NCBI GenBank assembly: GCA_963717155.1
Contig: OY970326.1
Location: forward strand, 3,038,001-3,102,000
Source of the DNA: G963717155 sp963717155
GTDB lineage: Bacteria > Actinomycetota > Thermoleophilia > Gaiellales > JALYLC01
DNA: 64,000 nt
Direction: 5' to 3'
The stretch's first letter is position 1, and every line of letters starts with the position of its first letter. The notes beneath the pieces are model-generated. The model was not told where the DNA came from and made no database searches. It saw only the letters and a program-made list of their open reading frames with translations. The position numbers and the translations under genes were made by a program. This document shows, piece after piece, positions 28,033-35,616 of this stretch.

Positions 28033-28302
28033 ATGCCTGCGACCTGCACCCACCTGGACACGATCGACGAGACGCTCCCCCGCGAACGCGGCCCAGGCTG
28101 CGCCGAGTGCCTCAAGATCGGCAGCCGGTGGGTTCACCTGCGCCAGTGCATGCAGTGCGGCCTCGTCGCCTGTTGCGACGACTCGCCGATGCGCCACGCG
28201 ACGAAGCACAACGCGGCCACCGAGCATCCGATCATCCGCTCGCTCGAGCCCGGCGAGTTCTGGTACTGGTGCTACCCGGATCAGCTCGCGTTCGAGCTGT
28301 GA
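28033..28302 (+). CDS. UBP-type zinc finger protein
   Basis: 89 residues forming little more than a ZnF-UBP domain. The Cys/His ligands appear in order: CTHL, GCAECLKIG, RQCMQCGLVACCDDSP, RHATKHNAATEHPI, and WYWCYPDQ near the end. In eukaryotes this domain binds the free C-terminal Gly-Gly of ubiquitin; bacterial stand-alone copies are common in Actinomycetota with unknown partners. It is a single-gene unit. The domain call is firm, the role unknown; a link to Pup or another small modifier would be speculation. Confidence 0.85.
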   Translation: MPATCTHLDTIDETLPRERGPGCAECLKIGSRWVHLRQCMQCGLVACCDDSPMRHATKHNAATEHPIIRSLEPGEFWYWCYPDQLAFEL

Positions 28303-28309
28303 GGCCTGT

Positions 28310-29053
28310 CTAGGCCTCGATCGTCACGGGGGTGCCCGCGCTGATGCGCCCGGCGAGCCACTTCATCGTCGCGTTGTCGAGCCGGATGCAGCCATGCGAG
28401 ACGGCGGTGCCCGGAACACCGCCGACGTTCAGCAGCCCGTGCAGCGCGATCTGGCCCGGGCCGCCCTCGAAGTCCTGGAGCACGTTGGATCGCGCGCTCA
28501 GCGCGAGCGCGAACGGCGCGCCTACCTGAGTGCCCGTCAGGGCGATCGTCTCCTCGACGAAGTACTCGCCCGTCGGCGTCGGCGTCGAGGGCTTGCCCAC
28601 GACGACCTTGACGACGCGAACGGCATGACCGGCGTGGTAGACCGTGACGGTCCTGTGCGAGAGGTCGACGACGAGATGCCACGCGGTCACGGCGGTGTCG
28701 GTCGCGCGGTCCCTGATCCAGCCGGTGTGTCCGTTCGGCCTCCCGGGGAGCCGCACGAGCAACCACTGGTCGTACGTCCCGACGACGGGTAGCGCGGTCC
28801 GCTCGTTGGTGATCGGCGTTCGCGCGGGCAGCATGCCGAGCGCCTTCGAGTGGGCCGAAGGCTTGGCGTGCGCCTGCTGGGGCTTCAGCAGCACGACGAC
28901 CTGCTGGGTCGCAGGCACGGCGGGCCTGGCGGCGTCCCGACTGGCGGACGCCGTTGCGGCCGAGCCCAGCGCGAGACAGGCGACCGACGCGATGGCGACG
29001 GCGAGCCTGCCGCCACGCACGCGCCGGCCTGTGACCGCGGCTCGCTGCATCAT
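28310..29053 (-). CDS. L,D-transpeptidase (YkuD domain), secreted
   Basis: 247 residues. An N-terminal signal peptide (core LAVAIASVACLALG) is followed by an SH3-like or linker region, then the YkuD domain with TPTGEYFVEE, IALHGLLNVGG and the catalytic SHGCIRLDN (Cys near residue 221). L,D-transpeptidases cross-link peptidoglycan 3-3 or attach proteins to the wall. The gene begins inside the stop of the ice-binding-like protein gene (ATGA), so the two proteins are made together, which suggests the enzyme acts on that protein or in the same wall layer. Two ATG codons in tandem; the first is used here. Confidence 0.9.
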   Translation of the reverse strand: MMQRAAVTGRRVRGGRLAVAIASVACLALGSAATASASRDAARPAVPATQQVVVLLKPQQAHAKPSAHSKALGMLPARTPITNERTALPVVGTYDQWLLVRLPGRPNGHTGWIRDRATDTAVTAWHLVVDLSHRTVTVYHAGHAVRVVKVVVGKPSTPTPTGEYFVEETIALTGTQVGAPFALALSARSNVLQDFEGGPGQIALHGLLNVGGVPGTAVSHGCIRLDNATMKWLAGRISAGTPVTIEA

Positions 29054-30042
29054 CCCGTGAAGCCGAAGGTGTGGACGGGCGGCTTCGCGTGCGCCGTGAC
29101 CTTCGTGACGGGCGTCTTCCGTGCGACCGTCTCCTTCTTCTTCAGCGCGACCTTCTTCTTCGCGATGAGCTTCTTCTTCGCGATGAGCTTCTTCTTGGCG
29201 GCCGGCGTCAGGTGCGTGCCCGGCGTCGACGAGCCCGGCGTGGTCGAACCCGGCGTGGTCGAACCCGGTGTCGTCGAGCCCGGTGTCGTCGAACCCGGTG
29301 TCGTCGAACCCGGCGTGGTCGAGCCCGGCGTCGTCGACGTGGGACTCGTCGCGCAGTGCGAGGTGGTGATCGTGTCGGTGTCGAGCGCGACGGCACCGTT
29401 GCGGGCGAGGACGCGGCCGTCGATCGTGACCCCGGTGGTGACGGTGATGCTCGTCAGGGCCATGATCGTGCCGATGAAGCTCGAACCGGTGCCGAGCGTT
29501 GCCGAGCTGCCGATCTGCCAGAACACGTTGCAGGCCTGGGCGCCGTTGATCAGGTTGACAACGCTGCCCGACGCTGTCGTCATCGCGGATCCGGCCTGGA
29601 AGACGAAGACCGCGTTCGGATTCCCCTGCGCGTTGAGCGTGAGCGCGCCGGTGAGACCGATCGAGGATGCGGAGTTGTAGACGCCCGGCAATAGCGTGCT
29701 GCCACCGAGGTCGGCTGCGATCGGGTTCGTCGGACCCTCACTCGCAGCGGTGTCGTAGGCCGTGACGAGGTCGTTCTTGGCCTGCTGGGAGACCGCGTCG
29801 CCCGCATGGTTCGTGCCGCCGATGGTCATCGTCCCGAGCCCGCTGATCGACGTGGTCGGGAAGGTCCCGATGTCGCCAGAGACGGTGGTCGGCCCCGTGT
29901 TCGTGATCCCTGCGCCGGCGAGCACCGAGAAGCTGTCGGTCGTCGCGAGCGGCACGGCGACCGCCGCGGCTCCTGCGGTTGCCACAAGCGCGAGCGCAAC
30001 GATGGACACGACCGCGAACGTCCCGTAGTTGGGGAGTTTCAT
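29050..30042 (-). CDS. ice-binding-like (DUF3494) surface protein with STTPG repeats and Lys-rich tail
   Basis: 330 residues from the ATG at 30042, chosen because a GAGAGGGG site precedes it and a clean signal peptide (YGTFAVVSIVALALVATAGA) begins there. Residues about 30-235 match the DUF3494 ice-binding fold (FSVLAGAGITNTGPTTVSGD, PNAVFVFQAGSAMTTASGSV, CNVFWQIGSSATLGTGSSF). Then come seven near-identical Ser-Thr-Thr-Pro-Gly units and a strongly basic tail with KKKLIAKKKLIAKKK. DUF3494 also occurs in non-ice adhesins. The repeat would be a flexible stalk; the basic tail could bind teichoic acid or be held by the wall. No LPXTG motif is present. Coupled to the L,D-transpeptidase. Confidence 0.85.
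   Translation of the reverse strand: MKLPNYGTFAVVSIVALALVATAGAAAVAVPLATTDSFSVLAGAGITNTGPTTVSGDIGTFPTTSISGLGTMTIGGTNHAGDAVSQQAKNDLVTAYDTAASEGPTNPIAADLGGSTLLPGVYNSASSIGLTGALTLNAQGNPNAVFVFQAGSAMTTASGSVVNLINGAQACNVFWQIGSSATLGTGSSFIGTIMALTSITVTTGVTIDGRVLARNGAVALDTDTITTSHCATSPTSTTPGSTTPGSTTPGSTTPGSTTPGSTTPGSTTPGSSTPGTHLTPAAKKKLIAKKKLIAKKKVALKKKETVARKTPVTKVTAHAKPPVHTFGFTG
29231..29335 (-). repeat. seven tandem 15-base units coding for STTPG
   Basis: Seven adjacent 15-base units at 29231-29335 differ only at third positions (GAGCCC/GAACCC, GGCGTG/GGTGTC and similar). They encode Ser-Thr-Thr-Pro-Gly with no frame change. A short, in-phase coding repeat like this tends to vary in copy number between strains, altering stalk length. 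Confidence 0.9.
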
Positions 30043-30179
30043 CTCCGACCCCTCTCTGGTTCGAGCGGCATCTCGACGCCCGTTGCCGGACCATCGCTGG
30101 TGCAAGCCAGGTGCGCTCGTACAACCGGGGTCGTCACGCGGCGCAGGTCTCGCTTCCCCCATTCGGTGTCAGCGGTCGG

Positions 30180-30971
30180 TCAGCGCCCTGCGAGGAAGAG
30201 CCCGAGCAGCTCGCGATCGCCGTCGTCGCCGGCGGTCGCGAGCGCACCCTCGCCGAGCCGCTCGACCCTGTCCGCCGCGCTGCGCAGGCGGCCGAGCTCG
30301 TGCGAGAGCGCGGTCGCGTCGAGCATCTCGTCGGCGTGGCCCTGGATCGCGGTCGTCGCTCCGAAGGCCTCGATCGCGTCGGTGAGCGCCAGCGCTTCGG
30401 GCACCGTGTAGTGCGGCGCGGGAGCGTGCAGTCGCTCGTACAGGCAGTCGCCCAGGAACAGGAGCCCGTCCTCGACGACGTGGATCACGCAGGAGTCGAC
30501 CGCGTGATCGCCGCCGACGCGTCGCACGCTGCAGGTCACCCCACCGAGCCGCAGCTCGAGCCCTTCGTCTCCGAAGACGATCGTGGGCTCCACGATCCGC
30601 AGATCCGAGCGGTCGGGAAGCTCGACACGGATCATGTCGGCGCAGAACGCGAGCTCGGCGCCGCTCTGGACGCGCGCATCCAACGCGGCGTCGCTCCAGT
30701 CGAGGGCCGCCTCGCGCGCGAGCTCGGCCGCCGTCATCCGGTGCGCGGCGATCGGCGCCGCGAGCGCGGCGCCGCCGAACGAGTGATCCCAGTGCCAGTG
30801 GGTCAGCACGGCGAGGCGCAGCGGCGGTAGGCCGAGCGGCTCGAGCTCGCGCAGGAAGCCGCCCGTGTGCGCGGCCGACGCGCCGACGTCGAGGAGGATC
30901 GTGGCATCGCTCCCCGCGACGGCGGCAAGCGATGGACGGTCGCTGCGCTCGTCCGGCGAGTACCACCACAC
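30180..30971 (-). CDS. MBL-fold metallo-hydrolase, last gene of the catabolic operon
   Basis: 263 residues from the GTG at 30971. Metal-binding motifs: THWHWDHSFGG (near residue 60), GGDHAVDSCVIHV, LFLGDCLYERLH and IQGHADEM. The exact start is uncertain: residues just upstream (RLGRASEHVWWYSPDE) look like homologous protein, and a CTG at 31019 overlapping the aldolase stop as CTGA would include them; if used, the protein has 279 residues. The fold performs hydrolysis of lactones, thioesters or other esters. As the last gene of the operon it may open a lactone or thioester intermediate. Substrate unknown. Confidence 0.8.
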   Translation of the reverse strand: MWWYSPDERSDRPSLAAVAGSDATILLDVGASAAHTGGFLRELEPLGLPPLRLAVLTHWHWDHSFGGAALAAPIAAHRMTAAELAREAALDWSDAALDARVQSGAELAFCADMIRVELPDRSDLRIVEPTIVFGDEGLELRLGGVTCSVRRVGGDHAVDSCVIHVVEDGLLFLGDCLYERLHAPAPHYTVPEALALTDAIEAFGATTAIQGHADEMLDATALSHELGRLRSAADRVERLGEGALATAGDDGDRELLGLFLAGR

Positions 30972-31015
30972 GTGCTCGGACGCGCGTCCGAGGCGGCAGT
31001 CGAGGGCGTCGCGGG

Positions 31016-31783
31016 TCAGATGCTGTCCCGCAGCGCCGAGATGGCATCGCGCAGCGCGCCCGTGAAGAGCGGCGCGTCGCAGAACATCACCGCGCGGTAG
31101 CCCTCCTCCAGCAGAGCCTTCCCATCCTCGATGTCGTTCGCCATCGTTCCGACCGGCTTGCCGGCCGCCGCGGCGGCCTCGAGCACGCGGCCCACGGCCT
31201 CGACGTGCAGGCGGTGCCCGAACTGGCCCGATACTCCGAGCGACGTCGTGAGGTCGAAGTGCCCGATCCAGAGGATGTCGATCCCGTCGACCGCGGCGAT
31301 CTCCTCGACGTGCTCCACACCCGTCACGGTCTCGATCTGGGCGATCAGCAGCTGGTTGTCGACGGCGGTCTCCAGGCTCGCCGCGAGCCCACCCTCCTCG
31401 ATGTCGTCGGGGTAGTACACGCCCACGCCGCGCGAGCCCCGTGGAGGGAAACGGGCCAGGTCGACGATCTGACGCGCATCCTCCGCCGACTCGACCATCG
31501 GGATCATGAGGCCGAGGGCACCGAGGTCGAGGGGACGGGAGATCAGGTGCCGCTGGATCGTCGAGACGCGCACGAGCGGCACGCACGATGCGGCCCGAGC
31601 GGATGCGAGCAAGCCCCTGATCGTCTCGATGCTCCACCCCGTGTGCTCCATGTCGAACAGCACGAAGTCGGCGCCCGCCGCGTCCACGAGTCGTGCGATG
31701 CCGGTGGTCGAGAACTCGACGCAGATGAGACCGACGGCGGTCCCTCCGGCGTCGAGCGTGCGCTTCAGCGGGTTCTGTCTCAT
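31016..31783 (-). CDS. HpcH/HpaI family 2-oxo acid aldolase
   Basis: 255 residues. Class II aldolase features include FVLFDMEHTGWSIETIRGLL, the catalytic Arg in VRVSTIQRHLISRP, IPMVESAEDARQIV, the metal Glu in IAQIETVTGVEHVEEIAA and the metal Asp in LWIGHFDLTTSLG. The family splits 4-hydroxy-2-oxo acids (2-keto-3-deoxy sugar acids, 4-hydroxy-2-oxoheptanedioate) to pyruvate plus an aldehyde. In this operon, with an SMP-30 lactonase and several dehydrogenases, it could cleave a 2-keto-3-deoxy acid produced upstream. It is three bases from SDR1. The substrate is inferred, not shown. Confidence 0.88.
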   Translation of the reverse strand: MRQNPLKRTLDAGGTAVGLICVEFSTTGIARLVDAAGADFVLFDMEHTGWSIETIRGLLASARAASCVPLVRVSTIQRHLISRPLDLGALGLMIPMVESAEDARQIVDLARFPPRGSRGVGVYYPDDIEEGGLAASLETAVDNQLLIAQIETVTGVEHVEEIAAVDGIDILWIGHFDLTTSLGVSGQFGHRLHVEAVGRVLEAAAAAGKPVGTMANDIEDGKALLEEGYRAVMFCDAPLFTGALRDAISALRDSI

Positions 31784-31786
31784 CGG

Positions 31787-32566
31787 TCACAGATCCTTTG
31801 GTGTCGAGCCGATCAACGAGGTCTGACCGCCATCCACCGCGAGCAGCGAGCCCGTGACGAACGAGGCGTCGTCGCTTGCGAGGAACAGGGCCGCGGCGGC
31901 GAGCTCCGACGGGTTCCCGAGCCGCCCGAGCGGCAGCGACTCGCCGAAGGCGCGCATCTGCGCCTCGCTCATGACGGCGCTCAGCATCGGCGTCGCCATC
32001 GGTCCGGGTGCGATCACGTTTGCGCGGATCCCATCGACGGCGTGGTCGACCGCGATCGACCTGGTCAGCATCACGACGCCGCCCTTGCTGGTCACGTACG
32101 CCGCGATCTCCTTCCCGACGTCGAAGGCGCCCGTCGTGGACGACACGTTGATGATCGACCCGCCAGCGCCCGCGCGCATGACCCTGATGGCGGCCCGGCA
32201 GCAGTTGAACGTGCCGGTCAGGTTGACCGCGATCACGCGAGCCCAGACCTCGTCGGGGGTGTCGCCGACCGGGCCGGAGGCGAGGATGCCGGCCGCGTTC
32301 ATGAGCACGTCGAGGTGGCCGTGGTCCGCCACGATTCGTGCGACCAGGGAGTCCACGGCGCCGGGCGAGGTGACGTCGAGCTCCACGCCCGTCGCCGAAC
32401 CTCCCTCCGCGGCGATCAGCTCGCCGGTCTCGGCGGCCGCGCCCGGGGCGATGTCGGCGGCGACGACCGTCGCACCCTCGGCGGCGAACCGCTCCGCGAC
32501 CGCCCGGCCGATGCCCGACCCGCCGCCCGTGACGAGGGCGACCTTGCCCGCGATCCGTCCGCTCAC
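31787..32566 (-). CDS. SDR family oxidoreductase (first of three)
   Basis: 259 residues from a GTG that overlaps the alcohol dehydrogenase stop (GTGA). NAD(P)-binding TGGGSGIGRAVAERF, NAAG, the catalytic Ser region in INVSSTTGAF and Tyr-x3-Lys in AAYVTSKGGVVML make it a classical SDR. Asp in VVAADIAPG after strand 2 suggests NAD preference. It probably oxidises a hydroxyl group of a sugar, polyol or hydroxy acid in the operon pathway. Similar to SDR2 and SDR3 but clearly not a recent copy. Confidence 0.88.
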   Translation of the reverse strand: MSGRIAGKVALVTGGGSGIGRAVAERFAAEGATVVAADIAPGAAAETGELIAAEGGSATGVELDVTSPGAVDSLVARIVADHGHLDVLMNAAGILASGPVGDTPDEVWARVIAVNLTGTFNCCRAAIRVMRAGAGGSIINVSSTTGAFDVGKEIAAYVTSKGGVVMLTRSIAVDHAVDGIRANVIAPGPMATPMLSAVMSEAQMRAFGESLPLGRLGNPSELAAAALFLASDDASFVTGSLLAVDGGQTSLIGSTPKDL

Positions 32567-33606
32567 GCTCCGCTCCCGACGAGCACCTTGACCTGGTCGC
32601 CTGCCGGGTCGGCGAGGGCCTCGACCCCGCGCTCGACGACGTCGGCGAGCGGGATGCGACTCGTCACGATCCGCTCCACCGGCAGCCGCCCGGACGCGAT
32701 CTGGTCGAGGATGCGCGGCGTGTCGTAGTAGTTGAACGACCAGGTGCCGCAGATCGTCAGGTCGCGCATCGTCCACTCCTCCGGGATCAGCGTGCGCGGC
32801 CCGACGTGGATGGCGGTCTGCGCGATCGTCCCGCCCGAGCGAACCGCGCCGACGCACGCCTCGAGGGCCGGCTGGCTGCCGGCGCACTCGAACGCGACGT
32901 CGACGCCGAGCCCGCCGGTCAGCTCGCGCACCTCCTCGACGACGTCGGTTGCGGTCGGGTCGAATGCCGCGGTCACCCCGAGTCCCTCGGCCTGGCGCCG
33001 CCGCGTCCCGTGCGGCTCGGAGATGAAGATCGCAGAGGCCCCTGCTGCCGTCGCGACGAGCACCGCAAGCTGGCCGACCGGCCCCGCTCCGGCGATCAGG
33101 ACTCGGTCTCCGAGCTGGATCCCCGAGCGTTGTGCGGCGTACACCACCGTCGCGAGCGGCTCGAGGACCGCGCCCTGGTCGTAGCTGACCGCGTCTGGCA
33201 GGGGAACTGCCTGGTATCCGGGCACGACGGCCTCCTGGGCGAGCCCGCCCCACGGCCACGTCATCCCCGTGATGCGGAGGTTGCGACAGAGCGCCTGACG
33301 GCCGCGCACGCAGAAGTGGCACTGGCCGCAGAACACGTGCGGCAGCACCGCGCAGCGATCGCCGACCCGGACGGAGGTGACGTTCGCGCCGACCTCGAGG
33401 ACGTCGGCCGAGAACTCGTGGCCGAGGATCTGCGGCAGGTCCTCGTGGGGGATGAACCAGCCCCCGCGCTCGTACTCGTGCAGGTCGGACCCGCAGATGC
33501 CGCAGAATCGCGGCCGCACGCGGATCTCGTCCGGTCGGACGTCGGATGGAGCCGCGACCTGCTCGACGCGCAGGTCGTGCATGCCGTGGAGACGGGCGGC
33601 GTACAT
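32563..33606 (-). CDS. zinc-dependent alcohol dehydrogenase, butanediol/threonine dehydrogenase-like
   Basis: 347 residues; ATG shares one base with the SDR2 stop. Catalytic zinc ligands are Cys in FCGICGSDLHEYERGGW, His-Glu in LGHEFSADVLEVG and a further site; structural zinc Cys residues occur in VFCGQCHFCVRGRQALC. The coenzyme loop is AGAGPVGQLAVLVA, with ISEPHGTRR after the second strand, suggesting either coenzyme. The whole resembles (R,R)-butanediol, sorbitol and L-threonine 3-dehydrogenases. Likely role: oxidation of a secondary alcohol in the operon pathway. Confidence 0.88.
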   Translation of the reverse strand: MYAARLHGMHDLRVEQVAAPSDVRPDEIRVRPRFCGICGSDLHEYERGGWFIPHEDLPQILGHEFSADVLEVGANVTSVRVGDRCAVLPHVFCGQCHFCVRGRQALCRNLRITGMTWPWGGLAQEAVVPGYQAVPLPDAVSYDQGAVLEPLATVVYAAQRSGIQLGDRVLIAGAGPVGQLAVLVATAAGASAIFISEPHGTRRRQAEGLGVTAAFDPTATDVVEEVRELTGGLGVDVAFECAGSQPALEACVGAVRSGGTIAQTAIHVGPRTLIPEEWTMRDLTICGTWSFNYYDTPRILDQIASGRLPVERIVTSRIPLADVVERGVEALADPAGDQVKVLVGSGA

Positions 33607-34385
33607 CAGATCGCCGTCATTCCGCCGTCGGCCGCCCACACGGCGCCGGTCACGTACGAGGCCTCGTCCGACGCGAGGAACAGCATCACGGCGGCGACCT
33701 CCTCGGCCGTGCCGGCCCGCCTCATGGGAATCGTCGCGAGCAGCGCCTCGTGATCTGCGGGCGTGACCCACGACGTCATCGCCGTGTCGCTGTAGCCGGG
33801 TATCACCCCGTTGACCCGGACAGACGGCGCGTAGTCGGCCGCCATCACGCGGATCAGTCCGTAGACCCCGGCCTTGCTCGAGCTGTACGCGTCGTATCCC
33901 GTGGCGCAGCCGTACTGGCCGGTCGGCGAGGCGGTGCAGACGACTGCCCCGCCGCCGCCTGCGAGCAGCGCCCTGATGCCGTGCTTGCAGATCAGGAACA
34001 TCCCGGTGAGGTTGATGTCGATCGTGCGCTTCCATACCTCGAGGCTCAGCCGGTCGGCGCGATCGTCCTGCCCCGCAAGCTGCACGCCCGCGTTCCCGAC
34101 GACGATGTCGAGCCCGCCCCAGGCAGCGACGGCACGTGCGACGGCCGCCTCGATCGCGGCCTCGTCGCGGACGTCGGCAGGGAGGGCGAGGACCGAGTCA
34201 CCACCACCGAGCTCGGAGCCGAGTGCGTCCAGTGCGTCCGCGTCGAGGTCGACGAGCGCGACGCTCGCGCCCTCGGCACGGAAGCGTCGGGCAGCCGCGC
34301 GCCCCATCCCGCTGCCGGCGCCGGTGATGATCGCGCGCTTGCCCTCGATGCGACCGCCTGCGGCCGTCGCCGGATTGCTCGTCAT
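33606..34385 (-). CDS. SDR family oxidoreductase (second of three)
   Basis: 259 residues. TGAGSGMGRAAARRF, ALVDLDADALDAL (Asp after strand 2, pointing to NAD), VVGNAGVQLAGQ, and Tyr-x3-Lys in DAYSSSKAGVYGLIRVMA. The catalytic Ser region reads VVCTASPTGQYG, in which a Ser is retained. Its ends overlap both neighbours (TGATG, ATGA), so it is expressed together with the alcohol dehydrogenase and SDR3. Substrate unknown. Confidence 0.88.
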   Translation of the reverse strand: MTSNPATAAGGRIEGKRAIITGAGSGMGRAAARRFRAEGASVALVDLDADALDALGSELGGGDSVLALPADVRDEAAIEAAVARAVAAWGGLDIVVGNAGVQLAGQDDRADRLSLEVWKRTIDINLTGMFLICKHGIRALLAGGGGAVVCTASPTGQYGCATGYDAYSSSKAGVYGLIRVMAADYAPSVRVNGVIPGYSDTAMTSWVTPADHEALLATIPMRRAGTAEEVAAVMLFLASDEASYVTGAVWAADGGMTAI

Positions 34386-35179
34386 GTCGCCAGCTCTCCC
34401 GGAATCGAGCCGTCGGGGATCTCGAGGACGACGCCGAGGGTCGTCCCTCCGTCGACCACGAGATCCTCGCCGGTGATGTACGACGCGTCGTCCGAGGCGA
34501 GGAACAGGATCGCGTTCGCGATCTCGACCGGCTCGCCGAAGCGCCGCATGGGGACCCGCTTCAGGTACTCGGGCCCTGCGACCGGATCCTCGATCAGGGG
34601 ACGGCCCAGGCGGGTCCGGATGATTCCGGGGCAGACGGTGTTGACCCGGATGCCGTACTCGGCGAGATCCTGCGCGGCGTTCCGCACGAACGTCAGCACC
34701 CCGCCCTTCGTTGCGCTGTAGTGGGACGTGTGCTGCTCGACGTAGAAGGCGTTCGTGGACGAGGTGACCACGATCGCCCCGCCGCCGGTGGCGACCATCG
34801 CCCGGGCCGCCTCCTGCACCGACAGGAAGACGCCGGTCAGGTTCACGTCGATCATCCGCTGCCAGCGCGCGTCGTCGATCTCGAGCAACGGGCACAGGTC
34901 GCCGATGCCGGCCTGGGCGGCCAGCACGTCGAGACCGCCGAACTGCCCGACACAGGTCTCCACGGCTCGGCGGACGTCGGCACGTTGCGAGACGTCTCCC
35001 GCGGATGCCGCCACCGGGCCGAGCGCCGAGAGCTCCCGCGACGTCTGCTCGAGCAGGGCCGCGTCGAGATCGAAGACCGTCACCGATGCGCCCTCCTCGA
35101 GGAAGCGCGTGGCGATCGCCCGACCCATCCCCTGGGCGGCCCCGGTGACGAGCACCGCCTTTCCGTCGAACCGTCCCAC
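34382..35179 (-). CDS. SDR family oxidoreductase (third of three)
   Basis: 265 residues. TGAAQGMGRAIATRF, VFDLDAALLEQTS (Asp for NAD), LAAQAGIGDLCPL in place of NAG, and Tyr-x3-Lys in SHYSATKGGVLTFVRNAA with Ser in VVTSSTNAF. The final LASDDASYITGEDLVVDGGT is the usual SDR end. The NNAG motif being altered to AQAG is a mild oddity but the catalytic triad is complete. It lies ten bases after RidA in the same transcript. Confidence 0.88.
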   Translation of the reverse strand: MGRFDGKAVLVTGAAQGMGRAIATRFLEEGASVTVFDLDAALLEQTSRELSALGPVAASAGDVSQRADVRRAVETCVGQFGGLDVLAAQAGIGDLCPLLEIDDARWQRMIDVNLTGVFLSVQEAARAMVATGGGAIVVTSSTNAFYVEQHTSHYSATKGGVLTFVRNAAQDLAEYGIRVNTVCPGIIRTRLGRPLIEDPVAGPEYLKRVPMRRFGEPVEIANAILFLASDDASYITGEDLVVDGGTTLGVVLEIPDGSIPGELAT

Positions 35180-35189
35180 CGCGCGCTCC

Positions 35190-35579
35190 TCAGTCGCCGA
35201 CGTACGCGATGACGTCGATCTCCACGCGCATGCCCGGTACCTGGCGCATACCGCTCCCGACCGTCGTGCGGGCCGGCCGCGGCTCGGGGAAGCGACGGGC
35301 GTACACCTCGTTGAAGCGCGGGAACTCGGTCTCGTCGAGCAGGTGCACCGTCGCCTTCACGCAGTCGGCAAGCGTCGCGCCGCCGGCCTCGAGGATCGCC
35401 TCGATGTTGTTGATGGCGACCTCGGTCTGCTCCTCGACGGTCTCGCCGCTGACCTTGGCGGTCTGCGGGTCGATCGGGCCGCAGCCGGTGACGAAGACGA
35501 AGTCGCCGGCGCGCCAGCCCTGCGAGTAGGCCCCGAGCGGGGGGCCGGCCTTCTCGGTCTGGATGACCTTCTTGGGCAT
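35190..35579 (-). CDS. RidA / YjgF family deaminase-like protein
   Basis: 129 residues, with GGAGG before the ATG. GPPLGAYSQGWRAGDFVFVTG at the start, EEQTEVAINNIEAILEAGGA in the middle and PARTTVGSGMRQVPGMRVEI near the end are YjgF/RidA hallmarks; the Arg in PARTTV binds the carboxylate of imine substrates. RidA hydrolyses reactive enamines and imines released by PLP enzymes to 2-oxo acids. Its place directly after a PLP enzyme gene suggests it cleans up an unstable imine from that step. Confidence 0.9.
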   Translation of the reverse strand: MPKKVIQTEKAGPPLGAYSQGWRAGDFVFVTGCGPIDPQTAKVSGETVEEQTEVAINNIEAILEAGGATLADCVKATVHLLDETEFPRFNEVYARRFPEPRPARTTVGSGMRQVPGMRVEIDVIAYVGD

Positions 35580-35616
35580 GTTGGTGTCCTCCGTCTCGAC
35601 GTGTGTTTCGTTGGAG

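Noticed and set aside
29231..29335. CRISPR-like array
   Set aside because: Units are 15 bases with no spacers and encode an in-frame STTPG stalk.
30180..31790. Fusion of the HpcH aldolase and the MBL hydrolase
   Set aside because: The first half of that frame is antisense-like or out-of-frame translation of the aldolase, which is complete in its own frame.
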